Notes under the pieces: model-generated
Seen by the model: only the letters and a program-made list of their open reading frames with translations
The model's database searches: none
What the model was told of the DNA's origin: nothing
Translations under genes and position numbers: made by a program
Assembly (NCBI RefSeq): GCF_026626335.1
Contig: NZ_JAPNTZ010000009.1
Span: 248,001 to 312,000, forward strand
Direction: 5' to 3'
Source: Paractinoplanes pyxinae
GTDB taxonomy: Bacteria; Actinomycetota; Actinomycetes; Mycobacteriales; Micromonosporaceae
Length of the DNA stretch: 64,000 nucleotides
Shown here: piece after piece, positions 24,623-32,403 of the stretch
How positions within the stretch are numbered: the first letter of the stretch is position 1
How the letters are laid out: every line of letters begins with the position of its first letter

Positions 24623-25147
24623 TCAGCTTGCTTCCGCCCACTCTGCGACTCGTTCCACAAGGTCGACGTCAAGTGTTCCGGCTACCGGCGTGTGTGGGTC
24701 AACCCGCGAAGACGGCGGGCGGCGGAGCACAAATGTCAACCTCCGAGCACCGTCGGGTACCGGCCACGGGCCGAGCGTGCCGTTCGTACGCTCACCGCCG
24801 TCGAACAAATCGATCCCACTCGGACCGACGCCGCTGAACCCGGCAGTGGTCCACGGCAACTCCACGTCAGCGTGATAGCCCGCCAGCAGCATAAACTCCT
24901 CGTCGAAGCCCTCTACCACCTCGTCCGGACGCACTCCGGGAATCAAGGCATACTCCAGCGACACCGTCTGGCATGCCATCTCCTGCTCGCGAGAGGTGAG
25001 ATCGGATCGCGAGCGACCATTGTCGGACAACCCGGTCAACACGACGCGATGACCCGGCACCAGCTCTCCGCAGTCAATCTCGAAATCAACCACCGGTGAA
25101 TCGATCGGTCTCAACGAATCTAAGCCTTGCGCAGTTTCGTCGGGCAT
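24623..25147 (-). CDS. hypothetical 174-aa protein between inverted repeats
   Basis: The protein is acidic with alternating strands and loops: DFEIDCGELVPGHRVVLTGL, then QTVSLEYALIPGVRPDEVVE and FMLLAGYHADVELPW, ending LDVDLVERVAEWAEAS. The mix of hydrophobic strands with Asp/Glu is coding-like and unlike the shadow frames. No motif or family recognised. ATG 25147 is used; an upstream TTG two codons earlier is possible. Its flanks carry the two copies of the palindromic repeat, so the repeat-gene-repeat segment may have moved as a unit; that is speculation. Confidence 0.5.
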   Translation of the reverse strand: MPDETAQGLDSLRPIDSPVVDFEIDCGELVPGHRVVLTGLSDNGRSRSDLTSREQEMACQTVSLEYALIPGVRPDEVVEGFDEEFMLLAGYHADVELPWTTAGFSGVGPSGIDLFDGGERTNGTLGPWPVPDGARRLTFVLRRPPSSRVDPHTPVAGTLDVDLVERVAEWAEAS

Positions 25148-25649
25148 ACGCAATGGTAGGTCTTCGGCCGGCAGTCAGCACCGGGCACCACGTCCTTCAG
25201 AGTTCCCGCTCAAAGCGAGATCCGAGCGGCAGCCGAGCTCCTGGGTTACCCACCGTGAGCGGCGAACGCGCGTCACCGGGCGGCGGGGCGCCACACCGTC
25301 CCTGAGCGGTACCCGCCCAGCCTCTACACCTTTGGCGTACCCGGCTCTGCACCCGAACCCGTACGCCGACACCGTCCCCGGCGCGTTCGCTGTGGGCGAC
25401 ATGCAGTCCGGATCGATGAAGCGGGTGGCCTCGGCGGTGGGCGACGGTTCCCTGGTTATCTCACCGGTGCACAGCTACCTCAGCGACCTGAGCCGTCCTC
25501 GATCCACGGTTGTTCCCGTGCGACACCGTGCGCTCGTCACCCGGCTCCACCGGCCGTGGTGAATTGCCTGTCTCTTGCCTGTCCCGCCTTCGTGCTTTCT
25601 GCAAGCATCGGACACAAGAATTGACGAGCAACCGACAGGAGAAGAGCCT
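25148..25649. other. 502-base stretch holding repeat copy B, no gene seen
   Basis: Apart from the palindromic repeat at 25333-25371, nothing convincing is present. The frame at plus 25332-25562 overlaps the repeat and reads as an artefact. The last 90 bases should hold the promoter of the secreted protein gene at 25650. Confidence 0.5.
25333..25371 (-). repeat. REP-like palindromic repeat, copy B (inverted)
   Basis: Inverted copy of 24461-24499 with five mismatches in 39 bases: one in each CGG/CCG flank and three in the loop. The GGCGTAC/GTACGCC arms and GTGCAGAGCC core are unchanged, so hairpin potential is kept despite the substitutions. Confidence 0.6.
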
Positions 25650-26060
25650 GTGCGATATCGGAGAATGACGAGCGCGGCCGCGGCTGCGGTTGTCGCCGCT
25701 GGAGGAATCGTCGTCGCGGCGTCGCCGGCAATGGCGGCGGGAGGCGGATGCATCGACTACAGCCGGAACCGCTGGAATGTCGGCGTCTGCATCTCGGCGC
25801 CCAGTGCCGTATACGGCGACATCTACGTCAATACCCGAGGCAGCCTCGGCGGGGAATGCTACATCGAACTCAGCATCATCCGGTACACCAGCGCCGATGC
25901 GGTCGAGGGAACCGTGGCGAGCCGCATCGACGGGTGCAATGCCGGCCATCATTCGGCCATCTCGGCGACCAAGTACTCCGGGAAGCGGTACCGCATGTTC
26001 GCCCGGGTCTTCGTCAATCAGGTGGTGGTCGATGCGGGATCGAGCCCCGTCGCCTATTGA
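25650..26060 (+). CDS. small secreted protein with signal peptide
   Basis: This 136-aa protein starts VRYRRMTSAAAAAVVAAGG and continues to ASPAMA, a classic Sec signal peptide with cleavage expected after AMA near residue 29. The mature part of about 105 residues is beta-rich with four cysteines (GGCIDYS, VGVCISA, GECYIEL, DGCNAGH) that could form two disulfides. AGGAGA lies about 8 bases before GTG 25650, in frame with a longer but unsupported start at 25575. It resembles the many small secreted inhibitor-like or structural proteins of actinomycetes; no family recognised. Confidence 0.75.
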   Translation: MRYRRMTSAAAAAVVAAGGIVVAASPAMAAGGGCIDYSRNRWNVGVCISAPSAVYGDIYVNTRGSLGGECYIELSIIRYTSADAVEGTVASRIDGCNAGHHSAISATKYSGKRYRMFARVFVNQVVVDAGSSPVAY

Positions 26061-26106
26061 TGACGACGGCACGTCGGGTGGCGTGCGCTTCGCGGCCCGC
26101 TGCGGA

Positions 26107-26690
26107 TCAGTCGACGGCTGATCGGCGCAGCCGGGACCGAAGCCGGTCGGCCTTGTCCATATGAAAAGTGTCCAGAATGAGTAGTGCCTGGTGCCGGGCA
26201 CTGCGGGCCTGCAGGAGATCGCCGGAGGATTCGCAGGCGTCGCCGAGGTGTTCGAGGATGGTCGACTCGAGATGACGGTCGCCGACCGCAGGCATCAGTG
26301 ACAGAGCGGCTCGGTAAGCATCGACAGCAGCACCGGCGTCGCCGGTCCGGTGGAGCGCCAGTCCATAGGTGTCCAGCGTCGATGCTTCGCCGTGCGCGTT
26401 TCCGGACAGCGCGTGCAGCACGAGGGCCCGGCGGCAGTGATCGAGAGTTGTCTCAGGTGCGCCGAGGTGGAGCCGGGCCCATCCGGTGGCGTTGAGAGAG
26501 GCTGCTTCGCCGCCGAGTCACCGGCCTGTCGATAGCCCTGCAGGGCCCGACCGAAGTGGTGTGCCGATTCGACGTGGCGGTCGTCGGAGTCGAACACGAT
26601 GCCGAGGTCGAAGTGGAAGGCCGCAGTGGCAGCCGTGTCACCGACTGCCGTGGCCATGCCGATGGCGGATTCGAGTCGTCGAAAGCGCTT
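26107..26690 (-). pseudogene. TPR-repeat gene relic (SARP/AfsR-type tail), frameshifted
   Basis: Two minus-strand frames form one tetratricopeptide array. The upstream frame reads RLESAIGMATAVGDTAATAA then FDLGIVFDSDD and HHFGRALQGYRQAGDSAAK. After a shift near 26505 it continues SLNATGWARLHLGAPETTLD, then HGEASTLDTYGLALHRTGDA, ILEHLGDACESSGD and stops at 26107. This is the A-x-x-x-LG-x-A-x-x-x-x-GD pattern of TPRs at the C-terminus of AfsR-like regulators. No NB-ARC or BTAD part was found upstream, so only the tail survives. An intact relative is at 55773-58760 and another relic at 49511-49800. Confidence 0.65.
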
Positions 26691-27245
26691 AAAAAGGTAC
26701 GGCAGGTAATCGACTCTGATCCGACCGATGATCGTGACGTGGTGCGAGAGCTTTATCAGCAAGCCCGTGAGTTTTGCGATCGGATCAGTGCCGACCCGGC
26801 TGCCGTCCGAGAGGAGCTAATCGCAGATGTGGGCGATCAAAAGCGCCGCCGAAAAATCCCGCTATCCGGATGACACCAAGCCAGCTGCTTACCGGTTTGC
26901 CTCACGCGGGCGGTACCGCGCGCCGATGAATTGCTGGCGGTCTTGCCCCTGATCGACGCATGGCCAGGCATTGCCGTTCTTACTAACGCTACAGCCACCG
27001 TGCACACCGATCGAAAAAGTGAAAGAAGCGCAGTGTTGCAGGGGAAGAAGTACCGCTCGAAGGCTTTGCGAACCAGCGCACTCTTCTGCCCGCGGAGAAC
27101 GCATGCCCGGCTCGCTAGGCGGTGACGGTACGCAACTGTGGGTCCGTCCGAACGAGTACTACATCGCCGCTCGGTGTGCGTTGCACCGTCGCCGGCATTT
27201 GACCGGGGGGGGGGTATTCTGCGCTTGCGGTCGAAGAGAGATCGG
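26691..27245. other. 555-base region without a supported gene
   Basis: AT-richer than average. A short plus-strand stretch ending at 26873 (VRELYQQAREFCDRISADPA) looks protein-like but has no start or family. A run of ten G (27205-27214) lies upstream of the kinase stop. No other structure noticed. Confidence 0.45.
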
Positions 27246-27773
27246 TCAAAGAGCACCGATCGTGGCTTCGATTGCAGTCGCGATCTGTTCTGCGGCCATT
27301 TCCTCAGAGTTGAACGCGTGGTCGGCCGGGATCGCTGGTAGCAGGTCGCGGAAACGGCGGTGCGCGGCGTGATGAAAATCTGGCTCGCGTGACAGCCCGC
27401 GACTTGGGTCAGCCTGCGCACGCGCGAACGTGACCGCTACCGTTGCGTCGATGACAGCCCATAGCGCTACTGCATCGTCCGGAAGGGCGCAGGTGAGGGC
27501 CGCCTGTTCTTCTTCGGTGTAAATCGGTCCGACGACCACGACGTAGTCGACCCCCGAGCGCATCCATTGGCCGACGAGTGCGCCATGAGCCTCGTGGGCG
27601 GCGAACCGCAGTCCGGCCTGGGCAGCGCCGGGCGTCGATACCATCGCCGCGACATCATCGACATCTGCAACGACGACGGTCTTGCCGCGGTCGGTCAAGC
27701 GTTTGGCCAGCGCGTCGGCGACGGTGTTCTTGCCGGCGGCGATCGGGCCTGTGAGGACTACCAGTAGAGGCAT
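27246..27773 (-). CDS. P-loop kinase-like NTPase
   Basis: This 175-aa protein begins MPLLVVLTGPIAAGKNTVAD, a Walker A motif of the AAA_33/small-molecule kinase type, and continues VVVADVDDVAAMV. It has a DYVVVVGPIYTEEEQ strand-loop and an Arg-rich lid-like segment (FARAQADPSRGLSR). The open frame reaches 27935, but the protein should start at ATG 27773 because the P-loop strand normally lies at the very N-terminus. Such enzymes phosphorylate nucleosides, antibiotics or tRNA; the substrate cannot be told. Gluconate- or chloramphenicol-kinase-like roles are possible alternatives. Confidence 0.72.
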   Translation of the reverse strand: MPLLVVLTGPIAAGKNTVADALAKRLTDRGKTVVVADVDDVAAMVSTPGAAQAGLRFAAHEAHGALVGQWMRSGVDYVVVVGPIYTEEEQAALTCALPDDAVALWAVIDATVAVTFARAQADPSRGLSREPDFHHAAHRRFRDLLPAIPADHAFNSEEMAAEQIATAIEATIGAL

Positions 27774-27906
27774 CGTCCAAATCTGCCTGACTACCGGCAC
27801 GACCGCCAATTCCCGGGCGCTGCAGGAGTATCTCGCCTGTCCTTCCTCGGCCTCGTCGACATCCGGATCTGCCGCCGATAGTGCGCGGTCTACGGACCTC
27901 TCGAAG

Positions 27907-28338
27907 TTAATCTGGCGAGGGAAGCTGTCGACCATGGCAGCGACCGAAGAGCACGACGGAGTCGTCGGTCAGAAGCCTCGGAAGGATTCGGCGTAGCGCC
28001 GCCGCATGTTGCATGACCCGCTTGGATGCCACCTTTGGGTTCGGTGCGCTGGTCGGCACGTCCTGCAGAACGCCTTGGCCGCATGCGACGTGGAGACAAG
28101 ACAGGTCAGCTCGTTGCCAGACTTCATCGGTAGCCATCCGGTGCACGGTGGTGAAGACTCCGGCATCCGGACGGCCGTAGTAGGAGATCGAAATCTCGAC
28201 GCTAGGGCTTCGGTAGATGATCCCGTCGTCGGTCGGGTGCGGGCCGCTCATCCCAGCATCCGACAGAAATGCCAGCCGGTCCGATCCTTCGGCTCGAACG
28301 ACCTCGAGCTGACTCCGACGCTTCGCCACGCCCGTCAT
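27907..28338 (-). CDS. orphan homologue of the Rhs-toxin immunity protein
   Basis: This 143-aa protein aligns with the product of 48702-49112, the gene directly after the Rhs toxin. Shared marks in order are R-x-x-FL, GP-x-x-x-DD, a central Y-x-S/G-x-x-x-SI, FTTVHRMATDE against ITVVTRRVGES, then RADLSCLHVACGQG against RAELSCLYASAGLG, and a helical end with LPRL/LPIL. The shared ADLSCL/AELSCL core with conserved spacing argues for homology rather than chance. No toxin lies next to this copy, so it is an orphan immunity gene by inference, possibly protecting against related toxins from neighbours. ATG 28338 is chosen from the alignment; GTG 28386 is possible. No good ribosome site for either. 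Confidence 0.7.
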   Translation of the reverse strand: MTGVAKRRSQLEVVRAEGSDRLAFLSDAGMSGPHPTDDGIIYRSPSVEISISYYGRPDAGVFTTVHRMATDEVWQRADLSCLHVACGQGVLQDVPTSAPNPKVASKRVMQHAAALRRILPRLLTDDSVVLFGRCHGRQLPSPD

Positions 28339-28594
28339 TGTGGGGGACGCTCCCACTCGACGCGCTAGGGCAAGATCGTCCGGCACTGATTAGCCAACTG
28401 CGCGGCGGCGGGTGATCTCGGGAGATCGTCCCATCGGCTCGGCGAGGTATGTCGGAGCTCGGCCCCACGGCTCTGCGAAGAAGGCGCCATTTGGTCGTGT
28501 TCGGGCATGGTTGGGTGAAGGCGGGAGGAGGCCGTTCCGGATCATTGAGTCTGTACGTGAGCGTAGCTCGTGCGGACTCGATTTGGCGCTTGCG

Positions 28595-29029
28595 TTACGG
28601 GATGGGCCCGCAACCGAAGGTCACTGGCGGGTCGTAGACGGTAGCGCCGCATTCGGGGCAGACGATGCGGTCGTGTCCCGGACAGGCACGGCAGTGCAGC
28701 CGGTTCATCCGCCGTTCGGTGCGGTAGGGCTGGGCCGCCTTGCGCTGTAGCAGTGAATGGCCGGCCGGGCAGGCCATGATCGGTGTGCCCACCAGCTCGT
28801 AGGTGACCGTGTAGCTGCATTTCTCGACGTGCGGGTTAGTCCGGGCCCACTCGACCACTGCGCGCAGCTTCGCCGTCGAGTCGACCGTCCGTGACCGGAC
28901 GCCGCTGTGGCCGTGAGCCCAGCGCAGCTCATAGGTCCAGCCGCGCCGCCACTCCACCTCGCATAATAGAACGTATGTTCGATCATTGCAGATTACTGAA
29001 CTAGGAGCTGACCTGGGTCGAGCGTTCAT
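28595..29029 (-). CDS. small zinc-ribbon protein coupled to the LysM-BTAD gene
   Basis: This 144-aa protein has a first half of beta-rich sequence (YVLLCEVEWRRGWTYELRWA) and a second half with clustered cysteines: CPAGH, CRACPGH and CPECG plus a final CGP, consistent with one or two zinc ribbons. Its ATG overlaps the stop of the LysM-BTAD gene (TCAT at 29026-29029 on the plus strand), so the two are co-translated. The tight coupling implies a shared function, perhaps a nucleic-acid-binding partner of the regulator. Family unknown to me. Confidence 0.7.
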   Translation of the reverse strand: MNARPRSAPSSVICNDRTYVLLCEVEWRRGWTYELRWAHGHSGVRSRTVDSTAKLRAVVEWARTNPHVEKCSYTVTYELVGTPIMACPAGHSLLQRKAAQPYRTERRMNRLHCRACPGHDRIVCPECGATVYDPPVTFGCGPIP

Positions 29030-32000
29030 TTTCGTGGTGGAGTTTGGGCGGTCAGCTGGTCGGCGAGAGTGAGGGTCTGGTCGTCGGGTTCGGTGTCGAT
29101 CTCAGCAAGGGCTCGGGTCAGGTCGCGGCGTAGGGTGCGGATCGCGTCGAGGTGGCCGAGTTCGGCACGGGTGCGCATGGCTTGCTGGTAGAGCTGTTCG
29201 CTGTAGGGGCTGTGCGTGATGGCGGCCTCGAGCACCTGGGCTCGGGCGAGGGGGTCGTGGGTGAGGGCGTCGGCCAGGGCGAGGTGGGCGTCGAGGGCTT
29301 GCTGGCGGATGGCTTCGCGGTATGGCTCGGCCCATTCGTAGTCGGTGTCGGCGGCCAGGGGACCGCGGTAGAGCTCGATGACCCGGTGCAGTGCGGTGAT
29401 GCGTTGCTGCGGGTTGGTGGTTTGCTGGGCGTCGCGGATGGCGGCGCGCATGCGCCACAGGTCGATGCTGATGGTGTCGGTGTTGAGTGCGTACCGCCCG
29501 CGGGGGTGGGTGACGTAGGTGGCGGGTCCGCCGATGCGGCGCATGACGGCGCGTAGGTCGGAGACGTAGGTGTAGAGCCGTTCGGGGGCTTTGCTGGCCG
29601 GGGCGTCGGGCATGAGGTCGTCGAGGATGGCGTCGACGGTGGCGCTGCCGTCGTGCACGGCCAGGTAGACGAGCAGCTCGATGGCTTTGCGGCGCGGTGT
29701 CCGGTCGGGCTTGGTGGCGACGATGCCGGCCGGTCCCAGCACAGTGACTTCAACGCGTCCCGGCTTCCGGTCGTCCGCGGCGGCTGCATCAGGTGGAAGT
29801 TCGCTGGTGAAGATGGTGTCGCCGTCAGGCCACCGCAGCGCGGTGTCGACCTCGGCGTACCGGCCTTCACTGCTGCCGGCTATGCCGGTGTCGGGGGTGC
29901 TGGTCGTGGTCGTGGCGTCCGCTGACGTCTCTGCGGTGTCGGCTAGGAAGGCTCGGCCGGCGTCGGTGAGCCGCCATACGGTCCGGCCGGTGTCTGTGCG
30001 GACCGTTTCGGTGTGTCCGGCGTGTTCTTGCTGGACGAGTTCGGCGGTCGCTGCCGGGTAGGCCATCTCGAGGTGCACGGCCACCGCAGCGGCGCTCGCC
30101 TCACCCAGCTGCGCCAAGGCGGTCAAGACTTGGGCGGGCTGATTGCCGGCCGTAGCAACGTGCCGGTCCGACGTGGTGGTCGGCGCAGGTGACCCTGGTC
30201 TGGCGTCCGGCTGGGGGCGGCCGGTGTGTGCCTCGGTCAGGACGTTCAGCAGGGTGAGGGTGTCGTCTTGGGTGAGCACGCTGATCCGGCCGAGCTCGAT
30301 AGGTGGGCCACTGCTGGCTGGTGCGGGTGTGGTGAAGCCGTCGGCGTCGACGACGACGGTGTCGCCGTCGGGCCAGGCGCCAAGGAGGATGCCGTGGATG
30401 TCGAGGCGCTGGCCTTGGGTGAGCACGGCAGCGATGCGCGTGCGGTCGGCGTCGTCCGTGGGGTCGGCCAGCAGCAGGATCGGCGGCGCCGGTTGTTCGT
30501 GCGGGTCGGCGCTGCGCACGGCGGCGATGGTGTCGGCGTCATGCTCGGCGAGCAACCGGCTGCGCTGCAGGGTCTGCTGCTCGAGCAGGTGCAGTGCTTG
30601 GGCAAGATCCGCGGTGACGCTCACCCGGCTCTCCGGCGGCAGCGTGGGCGCGGCGTCGCCGAGCAGCGCGGCCGCGGTAGTTGCGGGCAGCAAGACCTGC
30701 CCGGGCGGGGCTGCGGAGCCGATGTCAGCGAGAGCAGCGGCCAGGAACCCGCGGGCCGCAGCCCCGGCGCCAGGGCCGATCAGGCCGAGCCCGGCGGCGG
30801 GCCAGGTCACAGCCGCCGGATGGGTCAGCGTCGGGACGTTCGGACGCGTCTGGCCGGTCTCGGCCGCCTGGCTGGTGTGGTGCTCAGCCTCCCCGCCAGT
30901 GACCTCATGCTCGCTGTCACGGTCGGGGGCGGCGGGCGATAGGGGGACCAGCGTGGTGGCGGTGGCGCTTGGCGCTGTGCTGGTGGGCTCGAGGCTGACA
31001 CGTAGCCGGCGGCGGATCTCGGTGACAGCGGGCGGCATGGCCGCCATGTCAGGGTCGTCGAGGCGTAGGTCAGGGGAAAGCGGTCGGCGGTGATAGCGGC
31101 GGCGGCGATGCTTCCAGATCAGAGCGGCCGCGACGGCGATAGCACCGGCCAGGCCGGCGTCGAGCCAGCTACCACTGGCCAGGCGCACTCCCTGCGCCCC
31201 GTCGTGCCGCGACGGAGTGTCGGCCGGGTGCGGGTCGTTCGCGGGAGGGCTGCCGGGTGCGGTTGCGCCGCCAGGTCCGGTGGTGGCCACAGGACCGGTC
31301 GTTTCGGCGCCCGGCTGGGCCGTGCTGGACGGGGTGGCCGTAGCGTCGGGGGAAGCGGACGTGGGTGGCGCCGTCTCTGGTGCGGAGTCAGCCGGCGGTG
31401 GACCTGGTTGCGGGGTGCCGACGCCGGGACGAGGCGGCTGCCGGTCCGGTATATCGGTGCTCGTAGGTAGCTGCAGGATCCAGCCGGGATAGATGCGGTC
31501 GGGATCGGTAAGCCGGCCGCCGACGTCGTCGAAGTACGTTCCCCGGTTGAGCGCGAAAATCTTCGGCCACAGGTCGGCGTCACCGAGACACTGCTCGGCG
31601 ATGCTCGACAGAGTGTCTCCCTTGCGCACGACGACCCGATCCGGGCCGGCGTCACGCAGGTCACGGGAGACCGGTGTGTCGGCGGCCTGCGGCGCGGGCT
31701 GGTTACCGTCACGCGCGGCGGAGGCAAGGTCGAGCGTGCTACCGGCGGAGACCGGCGCCGGCGCGGCCTGCGCGGCAGCCGCGGTCAACGGAGCGGTCAG
31801 CGCGGTCGCGCCCAGGACGGTTGCGGCCAAGCCCTGCATCGGTGCGGGCAGACGCGTGATCATCCGGTCCCAGCGGACCTGCGCGACCCGGCGCGCGACA
31901 GCTGCCATGACGAGGGCAGCGAGAGCTGCCCAGACCAGCCAGGCCGCGATCCAGACCGTGGTCGCGACCTGTCCCGGATCCAGCGGAGCTTGCGCCCATG

Positions 32001-32127
32001 CGCGGATGTGCTGCACAGACGGCATCCGCCGGGGAATCCCGCCGGCAACGGCGAACGCGCAGGGCACGCCGATCAGGAACAGCGCCGCGGCCAGCGCCCT
32101 ACGGACAACGGCGATCAGCCGGAACAT
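29026..32127 (-). CDS. membrane-anchored LysM-wHTH-BTAD regulator-like protein
   Basis: This 1,033-aa protein has hydrophobic segments at about residues 5-27 and 55-78 and near 105-125, and a LysM domain (VVVRKGDTLSSIAEQ, then LWPKIFALNRG) at about 170-225 ending YPGWILQLP. A long Pro/Thr-rich linker and another hydrophobic stretch near 330 follow. A P-loop-less domain lies at about 440-650, then a winged helix (LTALAQLGEASAAAVAVH), then a SARP-type wHTH and BTAD module over the last 240 residues (RKAIELLVYLAVHDG; RLYTYVSDLRAVMRRIGG; LYRGPLAADTDYEW). ATG 32127 has AGGGGA 9 bases upstream; earlier starts read as non-coding. LysM-plus-BTAD proteins are typical of actinobacterial mobile elements; coupling of the envelope to transcription is inference. 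Confidence 0.85.
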   Translation of the reverse strand: MFRLIAVVRRALAAALFLIGVPCAFAVAGGIPRRMPSVQHIRAWAQAPLDPGQVATTVWIAAWLVWAALAALVMAAVARRVAQVRWDRMITRLPAPMQGLAATVLGATALTAPLTAAAAQAAPAPVSAGSTLDLASAARDGNQPAPQAADTPVSRDLRDAGPDRVVVRKGDTLSSIAEQCLGDADLWPKIFALNRGTYFDDVGGRLTDPDRIYPGWILQLPTSTDIPDRQPPRPGVGTPQPGPPPADSAPETAPPTSASPDATATPSSTAQPGAETTGPVATTGPGGATAPGSPPANDPHPADTPSRHDGAQGVRLASGSWLDAGLAGAIAVAAALIWKHRRRRYHRRPLSPDLRLDDPDMAAMPPAVTEIRRRLRVSLEPTSTAPSATATTLVPLSPAAPDRDSEHEVTGGEAEHHTSQAAETGQTRPNVPTLTHPAAVTWPAAGLGLIGPGAGAAARGFLAAALADIGSAAPPGQVLLPATTAAALLGDAAPTLPPESRVSVTADLAQALHLLEQQTLQRSRLLAEHDADTIAAVRSADPHEQPAPPILLLADPTDDADRTRIAAVLTQGQRLDIHGILLGAWPDGDTVVVDADGFTTPAPASSGPPIELGRISVLTQDDTLTLLNVLTEAHTGRPQPDARPGSPAPTTTSDRHVATAGNQPAQVLTALAQLGEASAAAVAVHLEMAYPAATAELVQQEHAGHTETVRTDTGRTVWRLTDAGRAFLADTAETSADATTTTSTPDTGIAGSSEGRYAEVDTALRWPDGDTIFTSELPPDAAAADDRKPGRVEVTVLGPAGIVATKPDRTPRRKAIELLVYLAVHDGSATVDAILDDLMPDAPASKAPERLYTYVSDLRAVMRRIGGPATYVTHPRGRYALNTDTISIDLWRMRAAIRDAQQTTNPQQRITALHRVIELYRGPLAADTDYEWAEPYREAIRQQALDAHLALADALTHDPLARAQVLEAAITHSPYSEQLYQQAMRTRAELGHLDAIRTLRRDLTRALAEIDTEPDDQTLTLADQLTAQTPPRK

Positions 32128-32403
32128 GGCGGGTGTTCCCCTCATTGTCGGTGAAGCGCAGGTACGCGGATTCAGTCGCCGTCCATTACTAAAGATCAAT
32201 TCCACCCGGCGCCGGGCAAGCCCGGATACGGGCGCTGAAACACGCGCGCTCCGGGCGTGCAACCTGCGCCGACGCGCGGGAGGGTGGCCTCGTACAGGCG
32301 GCCACAACTGGTGAAACGCAGTGGCTCGCGGCGCGGTTCATCGTGAACTGGTGAGCACTTGCGTCGTATCTCGTATCGGCAGGAATCTGTTTCACTGGCC
32401 CGC

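Noticed and set aside
27205..27214. Run of ten G, possible phase-variation tract
   Set aside because: It lies outside any called gene (about 30 bases past the kinase stop), so slippage would have no coding effect; a sequencing artefact is also possible.
30143..31093. 316-codon plus-strand frame inside the LysM-BTAD gene
   Set aside because: Antisense shadow of the long minus-strand gene, Ser/Arg/Ala-rich.
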